Virus record (IMG/VR): IMGVR_UViG_3300044695_005266
Location: 1-64,000 of that record
Source: a virus
DNA length: 64,000 nucleotides
Strand: one strand, 5' to 3'
Below, piece after piece: positions 1-6,549 of this stretch. Every line of letters starts with the position of its first letter. The stretch's first letter is position 1. The translations under genes and the position numbers were made by a program. The notes under the pieces were generated by a model. It ran no database searches. It was not told where the DNA came from and saw nothing but the letters and a program-made list of their open reading frames with translations.

Positions 1-2
1 GA

Positions 3-146
3 GCGTTAAAGGCCGAGACGACCACTAACAACACCGTCATAATGGCATCACCCGAAGCGATCCGCGATGCCGTCCGAAGGCTCTCGCCCACGGTATCGGG
101 CCAACTATCGGCACCGAGCACCACGCCGAGCCTGCCCGAACCATAG
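3..146 (+). CDS. Possible 3' end of a rightward gene cut by the window edge
   Basis: Frame 3 is open from the first base to a TAG at 144-146. It would encode about 47 residues that are Ser, Thr and Pro rich and end in SLPEP. An internal ATG at 42 could give a short protein by itself. I recognise no family. Its support is only that it is open and stops before the leftward terminator hairpin at 207-224, which suits two converging transcripts. It could be non-coding. Confidence 0.22.
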   Translation, partial: ALKAETTTNNTVIMASPEAIRDAVRRLSPTVSGQLSAPSTTPSLPEP

Positions 147-200
147 CAGGACAGAGGCGGGATGGCTTATTGAGAATGAAGCCGTCAGAGAGAAGGTGTC

Positions 201-226
201 CGAAAACGCGGGAAAACACCCGCGTC
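201..226 (-). terminator. Rho-independent-like terminator of the leftward operon
   Basis: Read leftward, the sequence forms a perfect 6-bp stem CGCGGG/CCCGCG (207-212 with 219-224) around the loop TGTTTT, followed by TTTT. The T run lies only on the leftward transcript, so it should end the operon that starts at 3791. The stem is short and the T run has only four bases. Confidence 0.5.
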
Positions 227-312
227 CGTCATACTAAATGAGAATCAAAACGCGAGCACGGGCATCCTAGAGCGTCCGAATCCGAGCCAATCAGCCACGA
301 ACTCGCCCCCGC

Positions 313-600
313 TCACATCCCCGCCAGCCAATCCGATACGACGAGCGGGCACGACGGCATGGACAAGGACATGACGACAGCATGGCGAGGCGGCAGGCGC
401 GGCGCATCCAGCCCACGGCGGCACGGCGGAAGGTAGACGAAGGCGGCGAGGCGCATCCGCCCAAGTCGGAGGTCTGGTATATTCAACTGCCTCGCTCTGA
501 TACGTGGAACCTTCCCGTGAGGCTTCGCTTTGGTGGCTTGCTCTAGGAGTTCCCTGCGCGTGGGTTGCCTTTTGGCTTTGTCAGGTGGGCGTGGAGCCAT
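313..600 (-). CDS. Hypothetical 95-residue protein, last gene of the leftward operon
   Basis: The open frame starts at an ATG inside the 3' end of the upstream gene, overlapping it by 58 bases. It begins MAPRPPDKAKRQPTRRELLE, is strongly basic in its first half and more hydrophobic near the C-terminus. I recognise no domain. Support comes from its position at the end of a tightly coupled operon and from the hairpin terminator about 90 bases beyond its stop. The long overlap and unusual composition keep the call weak. A shorter product from the ATG near 456 is possible. Confidence 0.38.
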   Translation of the reverse strand: MAPRPPDKAKRQPTRRELLEQATKAKPHGKVPRIRARQLNIPDLRLGRMRLAAFVYLPPCRRGLDAPRLPPRHAVVMSLSMPSCPLVVSDWLAGM

Positions 601-914
601 GCGTCACATTTGGCGCAGCGGGTGTTCAGTGGGACTCCGTGGGTGCATAGTCCCTTTGGCGGGACGGCCCGTGCCTCTTGTTTTCTGCGGGCCTCGTCTG
701 CCATGTCTTGAGCGGATTCTTGGAGGCTGTTATGGCAGGCTTTGAAAACGGCATTCATGTCGCCTTTCTCTTGTGCCATGATGATTGCCATGAATGCTGT
801 GCCTGTGGCTCTGGAGGCGATGTTGAGGGTTCTGTGGTCTTTTACGAATGGGGCGAGCACTTTGTCGAGTTGGGAGCAGAGTGCGCGGTAGTCTGTGTAG
901 TCTTGGTCGGTCAT
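543..914 (-). CDS. Small protein with C-terminal zinc-binding Cys/His cluster
   Basis: This 123-residue protein starts MTDQDYTDYRALCSQLDKVL. It has a helical N-terminal part (about 1-80) and a C-terminal cluster CTHGVPLNTRCAKCDAWLHA, a CxH-x8-CxxC arrangement that suggests a zinc knuckle. It lies 18 bases downstream of the methyltransferase gene in the same operon. The upstream bases are A-rich with no clear Shine-Dalgarno sequence. No function can be assigned. Nucleic-acid binding would be a guess from the zinc motif alone. Confidence 0.78.
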   Translation of the reverse strand: MTDQDYTDYRALCSQLDKVLAPFVKDHRTLNIASRATGTAFMAIIMAQEKGDMNAVFKACHNSLQESAQDMADEARRKQEARAVPPKGLCTHGVPLNTRCAKCDAWLHAHLTKPKGNPRAGNS

Positions 915-932
915 ATTTTTGTGGGGTTTTTC

Positions 933-2264
933 CTATGGGGTTGTGGTTTGGTTGGTGATTCTTTGGAGTGCTGTTTGGAAGTGGCGTGGGTCGAGTTCGA
1001 TTCCGATGAAGTTGAAGCCTTCTTGGAGAGCGGCGATGCCTGTTGAGCCTGAACCCATCCACGGGTCGAGGATGGTTCCTTGAGGTGGGGTGATGAGGCG
1101 GGCGAGGTAGCGCATGAGTTGGAGGGGTTTGACTGTTGGGTGGGTGTTTTTGCCGCCTGAAGTTCTGCCTGCGCCTGCTCTTGGGCTATTGAGTCCTGCG
1201 CTGTTTTCTTGTCTATCGGTGATTTCGCCTGCTGGTGTGTGGGCGATGTGGTCGAGTCCTTCGTCTCTTTCTGAGCGGGAGGCTTTTGGGCAGTAGAAGA
1301 ATCTGGCGGCGGAGCCTTGGTCGCCGTAGCTGATTTCTTCTCTGTCGAGTTGGCCGAGGGTTCCTGCCATGCTGGTTGTTTGGTGCGGGATGCGTCTGGT
1401 GTTGCCTTTGCCTGATTGGGTGTCAGGGAACAGGTCAAGGACTTGCTGGCTACCGTCATGGATGATGTTGGCGGGCCAGCGGCCTTGGTGGTTTGCTGGC
1501 CCTTGTCTTTCCTTGGGCTTACCTGTTCTGAACATGGTGGCGTTCGGGCGATCATGTCCTTCCGCGCAGGCTCCCCTTGGCAAGTCCTGTTTCTCGCCGC
1601 TTTGGGTGATAACGTCTGGAGTGCTCACCCTACATCCGTCTATGTTGATGCCTCCTGTGGCGTTTGTCAGGATGTTGTGGGCCACGGTGCCGTTCAGGGG
1701 TTTTCTGGCGAGGGTGATCGGTTCCATTGCGGGCTTGAGGGCGGTGCCCCATCCGTCCCATGCCTTTGCTTCTTCGGTGGCGGGGGCGGTGGTGTTGTAT
1801 TCGGGCTTAAACGAGTTCTCGGCTCGGCCTTGGGCGGTGCCGTTCCATTCGGGGTTTTGTTTTCCCATACCTGCGGTGATGCCTGTGATTTCCCTCTCTG
1901 CTCCTGCTGCCTTGTCCAGAGCTTTTCCAATGTCCAGCGACTTAGGAAACCCACTGCCATACACCCATGCGATCATGTCGCGGATCTCGAACCCTGCGTC
2001 CTCGATTCGGACTGCCATACGGTGTTGTGTTCGGGTTCCTGCGAAGCTGAGAAGGTGCGCCCCGCTCCTGAGTGAGTTGAGAACTGCCGTCCATTGTTCC
2101 TGTGTGGGAACATCGTAGTCCCATTTCTTTCCCATGAAGCTGAGTCCGTAGGGTGGGTCGGTGACGCAGGCGTGGCAGTCTCGGATCTCTTTCAGGGCAT
2201 CGAGGTTGTTGGCATGATACAGGGTGGCGGTGAGTCCGTTCTTTTCGATGACGTGCTTTGTCAT
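933..2264 (-). CDS. DNA methyltransferase, β-class N4-cytosine/N6-adenine type
   Basis: It transfers a methyl group from S-adenosylmethionine to the exocyclic amino group of adenine or cytosine in DNA. The catalytic motif TDPPYGL lies near residue 35. The SAM-binding motif DPWMGSGSTG is near the C-terminus, followed by IGIELDPRHF. That order, DPPY before the FxGxG-like motif, is the β class (CcrM-like). Between them are about 330 residues that would hold the target-recognition region. I chose the start at 2264 (MTKHVIEKNG). The frame stays open further upstream but gives an Arg-rich stretch overlapping the preceding gene. The protein is about 443 residues. It is probably a solitary phage methylase that protects the genome from restriction, since no nuclease gene adjoins it. 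The target base and sequence cannot be read from here. Confidence 0.92.
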   Translation of the reverse strand: MTKHVIEKNGLTATLYHANNLDALKEIRDCHACVTDPPYGLSFMGKKWDYDVPTQEQWTAVLNSLRSGAHLLSFAGTRTQHRMAVRIEDAGFEIRDMIAWVYGSGFPKSLDIGKALDKAAGAEREITGITAGMGKQNPEWNGTAQGRAENSFKPEYNTTAPATEEAKAWDGWGTALKPAMEPITLARKPLNGTVAHNILTNATGGINIDGCRVSTPDVITQSGEKQDLPRGACAEGHDRPNATMFRTGKPKERQGPANHQGRWPANIIHDGSQQVLDLFPDTQSGKGNTRRIPHQTTSMAGTLGQLDREEISYGDQGSAARFFYCPKASRSERDEGLDHIAHTPAGEITDRQENSAGLNSPRAGAGRTSGGKNTHPTVKPLQLMRYLARLITPPQGTILDPWMGSGSTGIAALQEGFNFIGIELDPRHFQTALQRITNQTTTP

Positions 2265-2280
2265 GGTCTGTTGTTTGCGC

Positions 2281-2907
2281 TCATAATTTTGTTTCCTCCT
2301 TCGTAAATGCCGTCTCCTGCGCGTTACGGCTGACTTCCGCATGGAATGTATTTTCGCACATCACCCGATAGTCCAATGGCAGCGCGTGGTTGGTGAAAGA
2401 ATCGTCTTTCCATTGGATGCGGTTGTTTGGCTGTGCGGCGATCTGTCCCGTTCCATCTTCGAGCAACAGGATATGATAACACTTGTGCTCTGGCGGATAG
2501 AGGCTCCATCCGTTATCCGTGTGGTCGAGAGTGAACCAGTAGCTCGCGGGGACTTCCTGCCCGTCGCGCATCCTGAACGTGCAAGCCATGTCGCGGAGGT
2601 ATTCGTATGCCGTCACGGAAAACTCCCATCCGTGACTATCCCACATTTGCAACTCATGCAGCGGGTGCATCGCAGTGCCATTCTCTGGCAACTCATGCCG
2701 TAGCATATTCAGCGGAATCCTTGCCCATTGCGCCCCGCTTTCGCACAAGATGGAAAACATCAGTGCTCGACTCGGCACGCTGGTAATCCCGAAAATCACG
2801 CACTTCTCGTAAATATCCGCCTGTGTTTTATCCATGCCTGTCAGGATGGCGCGAGATACCAGCCCGTAGCGGTGAACTGGAACGGATGCGTTTTGTGTGT
2901 GGTGCAT
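2281..2907 (-). CDS. Conserved-looking hypothetical protein, 208 residues
   Basis: The protein is globular in composition, rich in Trp, His, Tyr and Met, with no signal peptide, membrane segment or repeat. It ends 17 bases upstream of the methyltransferase start. The ATG at 2907 is used here, but a start at 2835 (MDKTQADIYEK) is equally possible because neither has a clear Shine-Dalgarno sequence. I do not recognise the family. Its place directly before the methylase in one operon hints at shared timing, not at a function. Confidence 0.82.
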   Translation of the reverse strand: MHHTQNASVPVHRYGLVSRAILTGMDKTQADIYEKCVIFGITSVPSRALMFSILCESGAQWARIPLNMLRHELPENGTAMHPLHELQMWDSHGWEFSVTAYEYLRDMACTFRMRDGQEVPASYWFTLDHTDNGWSLYPPEHKCYHILLLEDGTGQIAAQPNNRIQWKDDSFTNHALPLDYRVMCENTFHAEVSRNAQETAFTKEETKL

Positions 2908-2969
2908 ATTTTAGAACTGTTTTCCGCCCGCTATTTTTCGAGCTTCGTGGGTGTGATCGAGATGGGTTT

Positions 2970-3134
2970 TCATTGAAGTAGGTGGGGATAGTGCATCTCT
3001 GCCCACGCCCGCGCTTCATTCTCCGCAAACTCGACAACCGCTTTAGACGGCAGCGCGCCTAGCGTCATAATGCCGATGCGCTCGTCCACTCGATAGGCGA
3101 TTTCTCGGCGGAGTTGTTCGGGTGTTTCGATCAT
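2970..3134 (-). CDS. Small hypothetical protein, 54 residues
   Basis: It starts MIETPEQLRREIAYRVDERI and ends HYPHLLQ. The ATG overlaps the stop of the upstream gene as ATGA, the junction used throughout this operon, which is the main support for it being real. It is predicted to be mostly α-helical and has no recognisable domain. Confidence 0.72.
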   Translation of the reverse strand: MIETPEQLRREIAYRVDERIGIMTLGALPSKAVVEFAENEARAWAEMHYPHLLQ

Positions 3135-3394
3135 TGCCCATCCTCCCTCGATAGCCGTCCTATCTCTGCCATTTCTCCAGTGACTTCGCTGCTTGTGGCG
3201 CGGACGAATAGAGACATTGCGATGTGGTTAATGGTGGCGAGTTTGGCTTTCAGCGCATCCCGTTCGGCGGTTACTGCGGCGAGTTCGGTTTCGAGTTCCT
3301 CCATGACCTCTGCGCGAACAACCTCGAAAGACAGTTCCCGCACAAGATACGGCTCAGTCAATCGGGCGGCATCTGTTTGTGGTGTAGTGCTCAT
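3131..3394 (-). CDS. Coiled-coil hypothetical protein, 87 residues
   Basis: The chosen start at 3394 (MSTTPQTDAAR) overlaps the upstream stop as ATGA. The frame is open further upstream but the extension would overlap the zinc-ribbon gene. Residues about 30-60 (VMEELETELAAVTAERDALK) form a heptad-like coiled coil. The protein may oligomerise. Function is unknown. Confidence 0.78.
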   Translation of the reverse strand: MSTTPQTDAARLTEPYLVRELSFEVVRAEVMEELETELAAVTAERDALKAKLATINHIAMSLFVRATSSEVTGEMAEIGRLSREDGQ

Positions 3395-3534
3395 TTGGCC
3401 CCCTTGTTGCGCTCGTAGCAGGCGCGACAGCGGTAGGTGCGGCGGCTCGGCCTGCCGCACACGGCGCAGCGGCCAGCGGCCCTCTGCTTCGTGATCCAGC
3501 GTTGCTGGCGGGTTTCTTTTTTGGGTTTCTTCAT
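3391..3534 (-). CDS. Small zinc-ribbon protein, 47 residues
   Basis: The sequence contains CAVCGRPSRRTYRCRACYE, two CxxC knuckles separated by 10 residues, in a very basic context (MKKPKKETRQQRW at the N-terminus). It is joined by ATGA overlaps at both ends to its neighbours, which supports expression. A four-cysteine zinc ribbon with many Lys and Arg suggests nucleic-acid binding, but the role is unknown. Confidence 0.74.
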   Translation of the reverse strand: MKKPKKETRQQRWITKQRAAGRCAVCGRPSRRTYRCRACYERNKGAK

Positions 3535-3791
3535 AGAAGTTCGTTTGGGATTTTCACGCGCTCCCGATACTCGATGCTCATGCCTTTATCGTTGGCTCGT
3601 ATCAGAACGTCATGGTTCAGTTGTTCAGCGGCAATCACGCGCTCATAAAGCCCGTCCAAGACAAACCCCTTCCGCTCCTTGAGATCCTTGGCGTTGAAGT
3701 AAAACAGGTTGGTGATCTTTCGACATTGCAGCGCGGATGCAAAGCGGCGTCCGATTTCGAGGAGTTTGGTGTATGGGTTCTTTCGTTTCAT
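3531..3791 (-). CDS. First gene of the leftward operon, hypothetical, 86 residues
   Basis: It starts MKRKNPYTKLLEIGRRF and contains mixed charged and hydrophobic residues without recognisable motifs. It is the promoter-proximal gene of the leftward operon. The control region between it and the divergent HTH gene carries a leftward TTGACT and a tandem repeat. Its position next to a regulator could mean a regulatory or early role, but nothing in the sequence shows this. Confidence 0.8.
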   Translation of the reverse strand: MKRKNPYTKLLEIGRRFASALQCRKITNLFYFNAKDLKERKGFVLDGLYERVIAAEQLNHDVLIRANDKGMSIEYRERVKIPNELL

Positions 3792-3834
3792 AGGGTGTTT
3801 CGCACCGTCATACCTGCTGTCATACCTAAGTCAA
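3792..3834 (-). promoter_or_regulatory. Leftward promoter with tandem operator-like repeat
   Basis: Read leftward, TTGACT (3834-3829) is a candidate -35 box. Immediately downstream lie two perfect 9-bp direct repeats, GTCATACCT on the + strand at 3807-3815 and 3819-3827, spaced 12 bp apart. They cover the spacer and the expected -10 position, where a repressor would block transcription of the operon beginning at 3791. The -10 box itself is poor. The divergent HTH protein at 4041 is an obvious candidate binder (inference). Confidence 0.45.
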
Positions 3835-3999
3835 TCTCTTTTTTAATTTCTTGCACAATAATTTTGCAGGGAGTATCCGCCGCGCACTCCGTAGTGGGCA
3901 TCTTTGTGGAAGCACCAGCGGATAGCGGCCCGCGTTGTTCATGGGGGTGGTCAGCGTGGGCCGCGCTCCCCTGTCCGATACGAAAGTTTGAGAAAGTTC

Positions 4000-4028
4000 T
4001 TGCACGGGATGAAACCGTTGGTTACAAA
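4000..4028 (+). promoter_or_regulatory. Possible promoter of the HTH regulator gene
   Basis: TTGCAC (4000-4005) is separated by exactly 17 bases from TACAAA (4023-4028). Transcription would start a few bases before the ATG at 4041, leaving almost no leader and no Shine-Dalgarno sequence. Both boxes match the σ70 consensus only moderately. The rest of 3835-3999 shows nothing I can name. Confidence 0.32.
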
Positions 4029-4040
4029 CGGAAATCACCC

Positions 4041-4220
4041 ATGACCGCCACCAAATACAAGGCTGAACGCCATAGACGAGGAACGCAACAGGAGGTCGCC
4101 GATGCGCTCGGCGTGGATCGAGTATCCATAACCCGTAGAGAAACTGGTGCTCGGCCAGTATCGAAGGAGGCGTGGCTTGCGCTCCTTTCATTACCAATCA
4201 GGGAGGCATACATCAAATGA
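4041..4220 (+). CDS. Small XRE-like helix-turn-helix regulator, 59 residues
   Basis: The protein starts MTATKYKAERHRRGTQQEVA. It contains an HTH of the Cro/C1/XRE type: TQQEVADALGVDRVSITRRE, with the recognition helix around residues 26-34. At 59 residues it is little more than the DNA-binding domain, as in small phage Cro-like regulators. It lies at the head of the rightward replication operon, divergent from the leftward operon and next to the tandem GTCATACCT repeats. Its stop overlaps the start of the initiator gene as ATGA. A role as early-gene repressor or switch is inferred from fold and position. The frame is open upstream, but the N-terminal extension looks non-coding. Confidence 0.74.
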   Translation: MTATKYKAERHRRGTQQEVADALGVDRVSITRRETGARPVSKEAWLALLSLPIREAYIK

Positions 4221-4999
4221 GCCTCGAATATCTTACCGCAGTCTGGCGCGATCCATACTACACCGAGAAGGACAAGACGAAGCTGCTCGTCGCTCTGGCG
4301 ATAGCAGACTTTGCGGATGCGGGCGGGCTGGCCTACCCCGGCGTCGAAAGGCTCGCCCAAAAGTCCCGCTCGACACCCCGTTTTGTGCAGATTGTCTGCC
4401 GCGAACTCGAAAAGGACAAAAAACTGGAAATCCTTATCGGTAAAGGCAGAAATGGCACCAATCTTTACCGCCTTTTAGGGGTGAAGCCAGATCACCCCAC
4501 TAACGGCTCCGTCCCTGTAAATGGGGGTGAAGCTGGATCAGGGCGAAATCAGATCAGGGCGAAACGGGGTGGCAGTGGAAGTGGCAGTGGAACTGACAGT
4601 GGAAGTGGCAGTCCAGATCACCCGATCCGTAAGGAACCATCAGGAACCGTAAAGAACCACCAAGAACCAGCGTCGGCTTCGCCGTCTGTTTTTCCAATCG
4701 CGCTGGATACCGAAGCATTCAAGATTGCTTGGAACGACTACATCATTTTTCGCGCTGCTTCCAGATTCGTCAAACTCCAACCCCAAAGCGTTAGCGCGAA
4801 GCTCAAGGAAATGGCGGAGTGGGGCGAATCAGCCGCGATTGAAGCAATCCGAACCACAATATCGAACGGCTGGAAAGGACTCTTCGCTCCGAAATCAGTT
4901 CCAGTCAAAAACCCTCGCCACGGCGAATACCCTGAAGATTTCGGGGGCGACAAACTGATCGTGAAAATCGATCCCAACGCACCAGACGAACCCTTTTAA
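4217..4999 (+). CDS. Replication initiator-like protein with N-terminal winged helix
   Basis: The first about 90 residues (MSLEYLTAVWRDPYYTEKDK onward) resemble the winged-helix domain of phage replication proteins, with the helix segment YPGVERLAQKSRSTPRFVQI. A Gly/Ser/Asp-rich linker (about 105-150, including GSGSGSGTDSGSGS) separates it from a C-terminal helical domain (about 165-235). The linker is encoded by 12-bp tandem DNA repeats, recalling λ O, where the origin lies inside the initiator gene. The next gene is a helicase-loader-like ATPase, as in λ O/P and DnaD/DnaC pairs. The role as origin-binding initiator is inferred from architecture and neighbours. I do not claim a specific family name. 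Confidence 0.78.
   Translation: MSLEYLTAVWRDPYYTEKDKTKLLVALAIADFADAGGLAYPGVERLAQKSRSTPRFVQIVCRELEKDKKLEILIGKGRNGTNLYRLLGVKPDHPTNGSVPVNGGEAGSGRNQIRAKRGGSGSGSGTDSGSGSPDHPIRKEPSGTVKNHQEPASASPSVFPIALDTEAFKIAWNDYIIFRAASRFVKLQPQSVSAKLKEMAEWGESAAIEAIRTTISNGWKGLFAPKSVPVKNPRHGEYPEDFGGDKLIVKIDPNAPDEPF
4571..4612 (+). repeat. 12-bp tandem repeats inside the initiator gene, candidate origin iterons
   Basis: Three and a half copies of a 12-base unit close to GGCAGTGGAAGT start at 4571, 4583, 4595 and 4607, with one or two changes per copy. Just upstream, GATCAGGGCGAAA occurs twice (about 4536-4565). The repeats encode a flexible Gly-Ser linker, so they could also be simple linker DNA. The alternative, initiator-binding iterons, is suggested by the λ-type layout. 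Confidence 0.5.
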
Positions 5000-5001
5000 C
5001 C

Positions 5002-5724
5002 ATGAACCCATTCGACAACATTGAAAGCGAAGTGGCGGCAATGCTCGCCAAGATCACACCCATGTCTCCAGAGCAGGCGCGGGAGCGAGACTTCAACACC
5101 TTCATCCTTCCCGTTCTTGTTGAGGCGGGATTCGACAAGCGAGCGTGCAAAGACGACTTGCTCAACAGCGGCATGGATTCCCGCAACCACGCGCAGCGCA
5201 AAGCGGCGAGGGAATGCCTCGACTTCCTCAAGGACACAGGCGCGGTGGTCGCGCTGGTTGGCCCGCGAGGGACAGGCAAGACGAGCATCGCCGCGCAGAT
5301 CGTGCAGAAGTGGGCGTGGGCCGATCACCTTGGCTACATGGCGGGCAAGGGCGTGGGCCGACGCCGCATGGTCATTTACGAGAAAACCACGGGCCTGATC
5401 TCGAAGCTGAAGGCGATGTATGCGGACTTCGGGACAATCGAAATGGACAGGATGGAGCGGAGGCTGAACGCTCTGGTGAAGGCCGAACTGCTGATCCTCG
5501 ACGAACTGCATGAAGTTTCAGAGGACTCGAAACACAAGGATCGCATCCTGACGGACATCGTGGACAGACGATACGCAGCGCAGCGGGACACGATCCTCAT
5601 CAGCAACCAGACTTCCAAGGAGTTCAAGGCCACGATCAACCCCTCGATCATGAGTCGGATGCAGGAGCACGGAGGAGTGATCCCGTGCGAGTGGGCATCG
5701 TTTCGAGAACAGACTGCCGTATGA
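5002..5724 (+). CDS. AAA+ ATPase, DnaC/IstB-like helicase loader
   Basis: This 240-residue protein carries Walker A GPRGTGKTS at about 87-95 and Walker B LLILDELHE with the acidic pair at 167-168. Residues about 194-212 (DTILISNQTSKEFKATINP) contain sensor-1-like ISNQ, and SRMQEHGG near 216-223 supplies a possible arginine finger. These are the features and size of DnaC/IstB-type helicase loaders, which use ATP to open the replicative helicase ring onto DNA. It follows the initiator by two bases. The probable partner, DnaB, is encoded far away at 54276. IstB-type transposition helpers share this fold, but no transposase is present. Confidence 0.87.
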   Translation: MNPFDNIESEVAAMLAKITPMSPEQARERDFNTFILPVLVEAGFDKRACKDDLLNSGMDSRNHAQRKAARECLDFLKDTGAVVALVGPRGTGKTSIAAQIVQKWAWADHLGYMAGKGVGRRRMVIYEKTTGLISKLKAMYADFGTIEMDRMERRLNALVKAELLILDELHEVSEDSKHKDRILTDIVDRRYAAQRDTILISNQTSKEFKATINPSIMSRMQEHGGVIPCEWASFREQTAV

Positions 5725-5763
5725 ACACTTATGGCTTTTTTCGGTAACAGTATATGAGGATAG

Positions 5764-5801
5764 GATGTAGAACGAGTTCTACATCGCGCCCGTTCTACAT
5801 C
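5764..5801. promoter_or_regulatory. Inverted and direct repeat of TTCTACATC, operator-like
   Basis: A perfect 9-bp inverted repeat (GATGTAGAA at 5764-5772 and TTCTACATC at 5777-5785, 4-base spacer) is followed by a third copy of TTCTACATC at 5793-5801. Further on, ACGTT/AACGT (near 5824-5838) forms a smaller inverted repeat. It lies between the replication genes and the promoter of the virion block, with no T run after it. A regulator-binding site fits better than a terminator. Confidence 0.48.
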
Positions 5802-5855
5802 GAACGCCCCCGACGCCCCAAGGACGTTCTTGTAACGTAGGGACGTAAATCCATC

Positions 5856-5886
5856 TTGACATTCTCCCCTAGATACCAGCTATTTA
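5856..5886 (+). promoter_or_regulatory. Promoter for the virion gene block
   Basis: TTGACA (5856-5861) matches the σ70 -35 consensus exactly. A likely -10 is TATTTA (5881-5886), with a long 19-base spacer, or CTATTT with 18. Transcription would begin about one base before the ATG at 5894, so the first message would be leaderless. This is the last promoter-like signal before the long run of morphogenesis genes. Confidence 0.5.
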
Positions 5887-5893
5887 CATTGCA

Positions 5894-6043
5894 ATGACTG
5901 CAATCCAACTACCTATCGGCGCACTCGCTGGCCCTGATCTCGAAACCGAGATCACGGATCAGTTGCTCATCGAGCAGGGTGACGCGCTGCTTGCTGCTCT
6001 GGAAGCGGAGCATGAGCGCAAGGAAGTCGAGTTCGTGATCTAG
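5894..6043 (+). CDS. Small acidic hypothetical protein, 49 residues
   Basis: It starts MTAIQLPIGALAGPDLETEI and ends in a helical stretch rich in Glu, Ala and Leu. Its ATG sits at the predicted transcription start of the preceding promoter and there is no Shine-Dalgarno sequence. No domain is recognisable. As the first gene of the virion block it could be regulatory or structural, but neither is shown. Confidence 0.6.
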   Translation: MTAIQLPIGALAGPDLETEITDQLLIEQGDALLAALEAEHERKEVEFVI

Positions 6044-6084
6044 GCTTGACCTGAACGAACTCGAAAACGCACGCCCGTCCCCAA

Positions 6085-6549
6085 ATGACGGGAATGGACG
6101 TAGCGAAGTTGATGAAACCAGAGACGGCGCGAGTGATCGTGGCGGACTTGGATATGTTCGATCCGCGAGGCATCATCCTGATCTCGTATGCCACGGCACA
6201 CGGCGGGACGGATCTGGCGAAACTTCGGGCCGCGCATGAGTGCGCCCATGCAATCCAGTGGGTTCAAGGCCGAGCGGCATTCGTGTTCTGGCGCATGATG
6301 AGTCCGCTGGTGTGGCCGCTCCTCGGCGTATCGTTGGCACTGGCGGGCTTGATCTCGCGCACGCATACGCTTCCCGCCCTTTCGTTCTGCGCGGTGGTGG
6401 CTGTCCTGCGATATTACGCGACGATGTGGCTGGAGAAGGATGCGTGGAAAATCGCGTTCGAGTGGCTGAAAGCGTATGGAGTTCTTGACGACGAGAAAAA
6501 GGCGAGGCAGGATGCAGAGGCGATGCTGAACTCCTACCGCACCCGATGA
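6085..6549 (+). CDS. Membrane zinc metallopeptidase, YugP-like
   Basis: The protein has HECAHAIQ at residues 51-58, an HExxH zinc site preceded by RAA as in the YugP (neutral zinc metallopeptidase 2) family. A hydrophobic segment with two likely membrane passes follows (about 68-110). The C-terminal part, EKDAWKIAFEWLKAYGVLDD, resembles the YugP segment that supplies the third zinc ligand. At 154 residues it is shorter than cellular YugP (over 200) and lacks the usual first membrane helix. The gene overlaps the terminase start by four bases. It could process a virion or host membrane protein. The family is recognised from motif layout and the role is unknown. Confidence 0.72.
   Translation: MTGMDVAKLMKPETARVIVADLDMFDPRGIILISYATAHGGTDLAKLRAAHECAHAIQWVQGRAAFVFWRMMSPLVWPLLGVSLALAGLISRTHTLPALSFCAVVAVLRYYATMWLEKDAWKIAFEWLKAYGVLDDEKKARQDAEAMLNSYRTR

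Noticed and set aside
1369-2118. Two long rightward frames (249 and 219 codons) opposite the β-class methyltransferase
   Set aside because: The opposite strand has clear methyltransferase motifs and operon coupling. These frames are Cys/Val/Gly-rich shadow sequence.
4571-4612. CRISPR-like array
   Set aside because: The 12-bp units are directly adjacent, without spacers, and lie in a coding linker. The same holds for the 10-bp repeats at 53559-53595.
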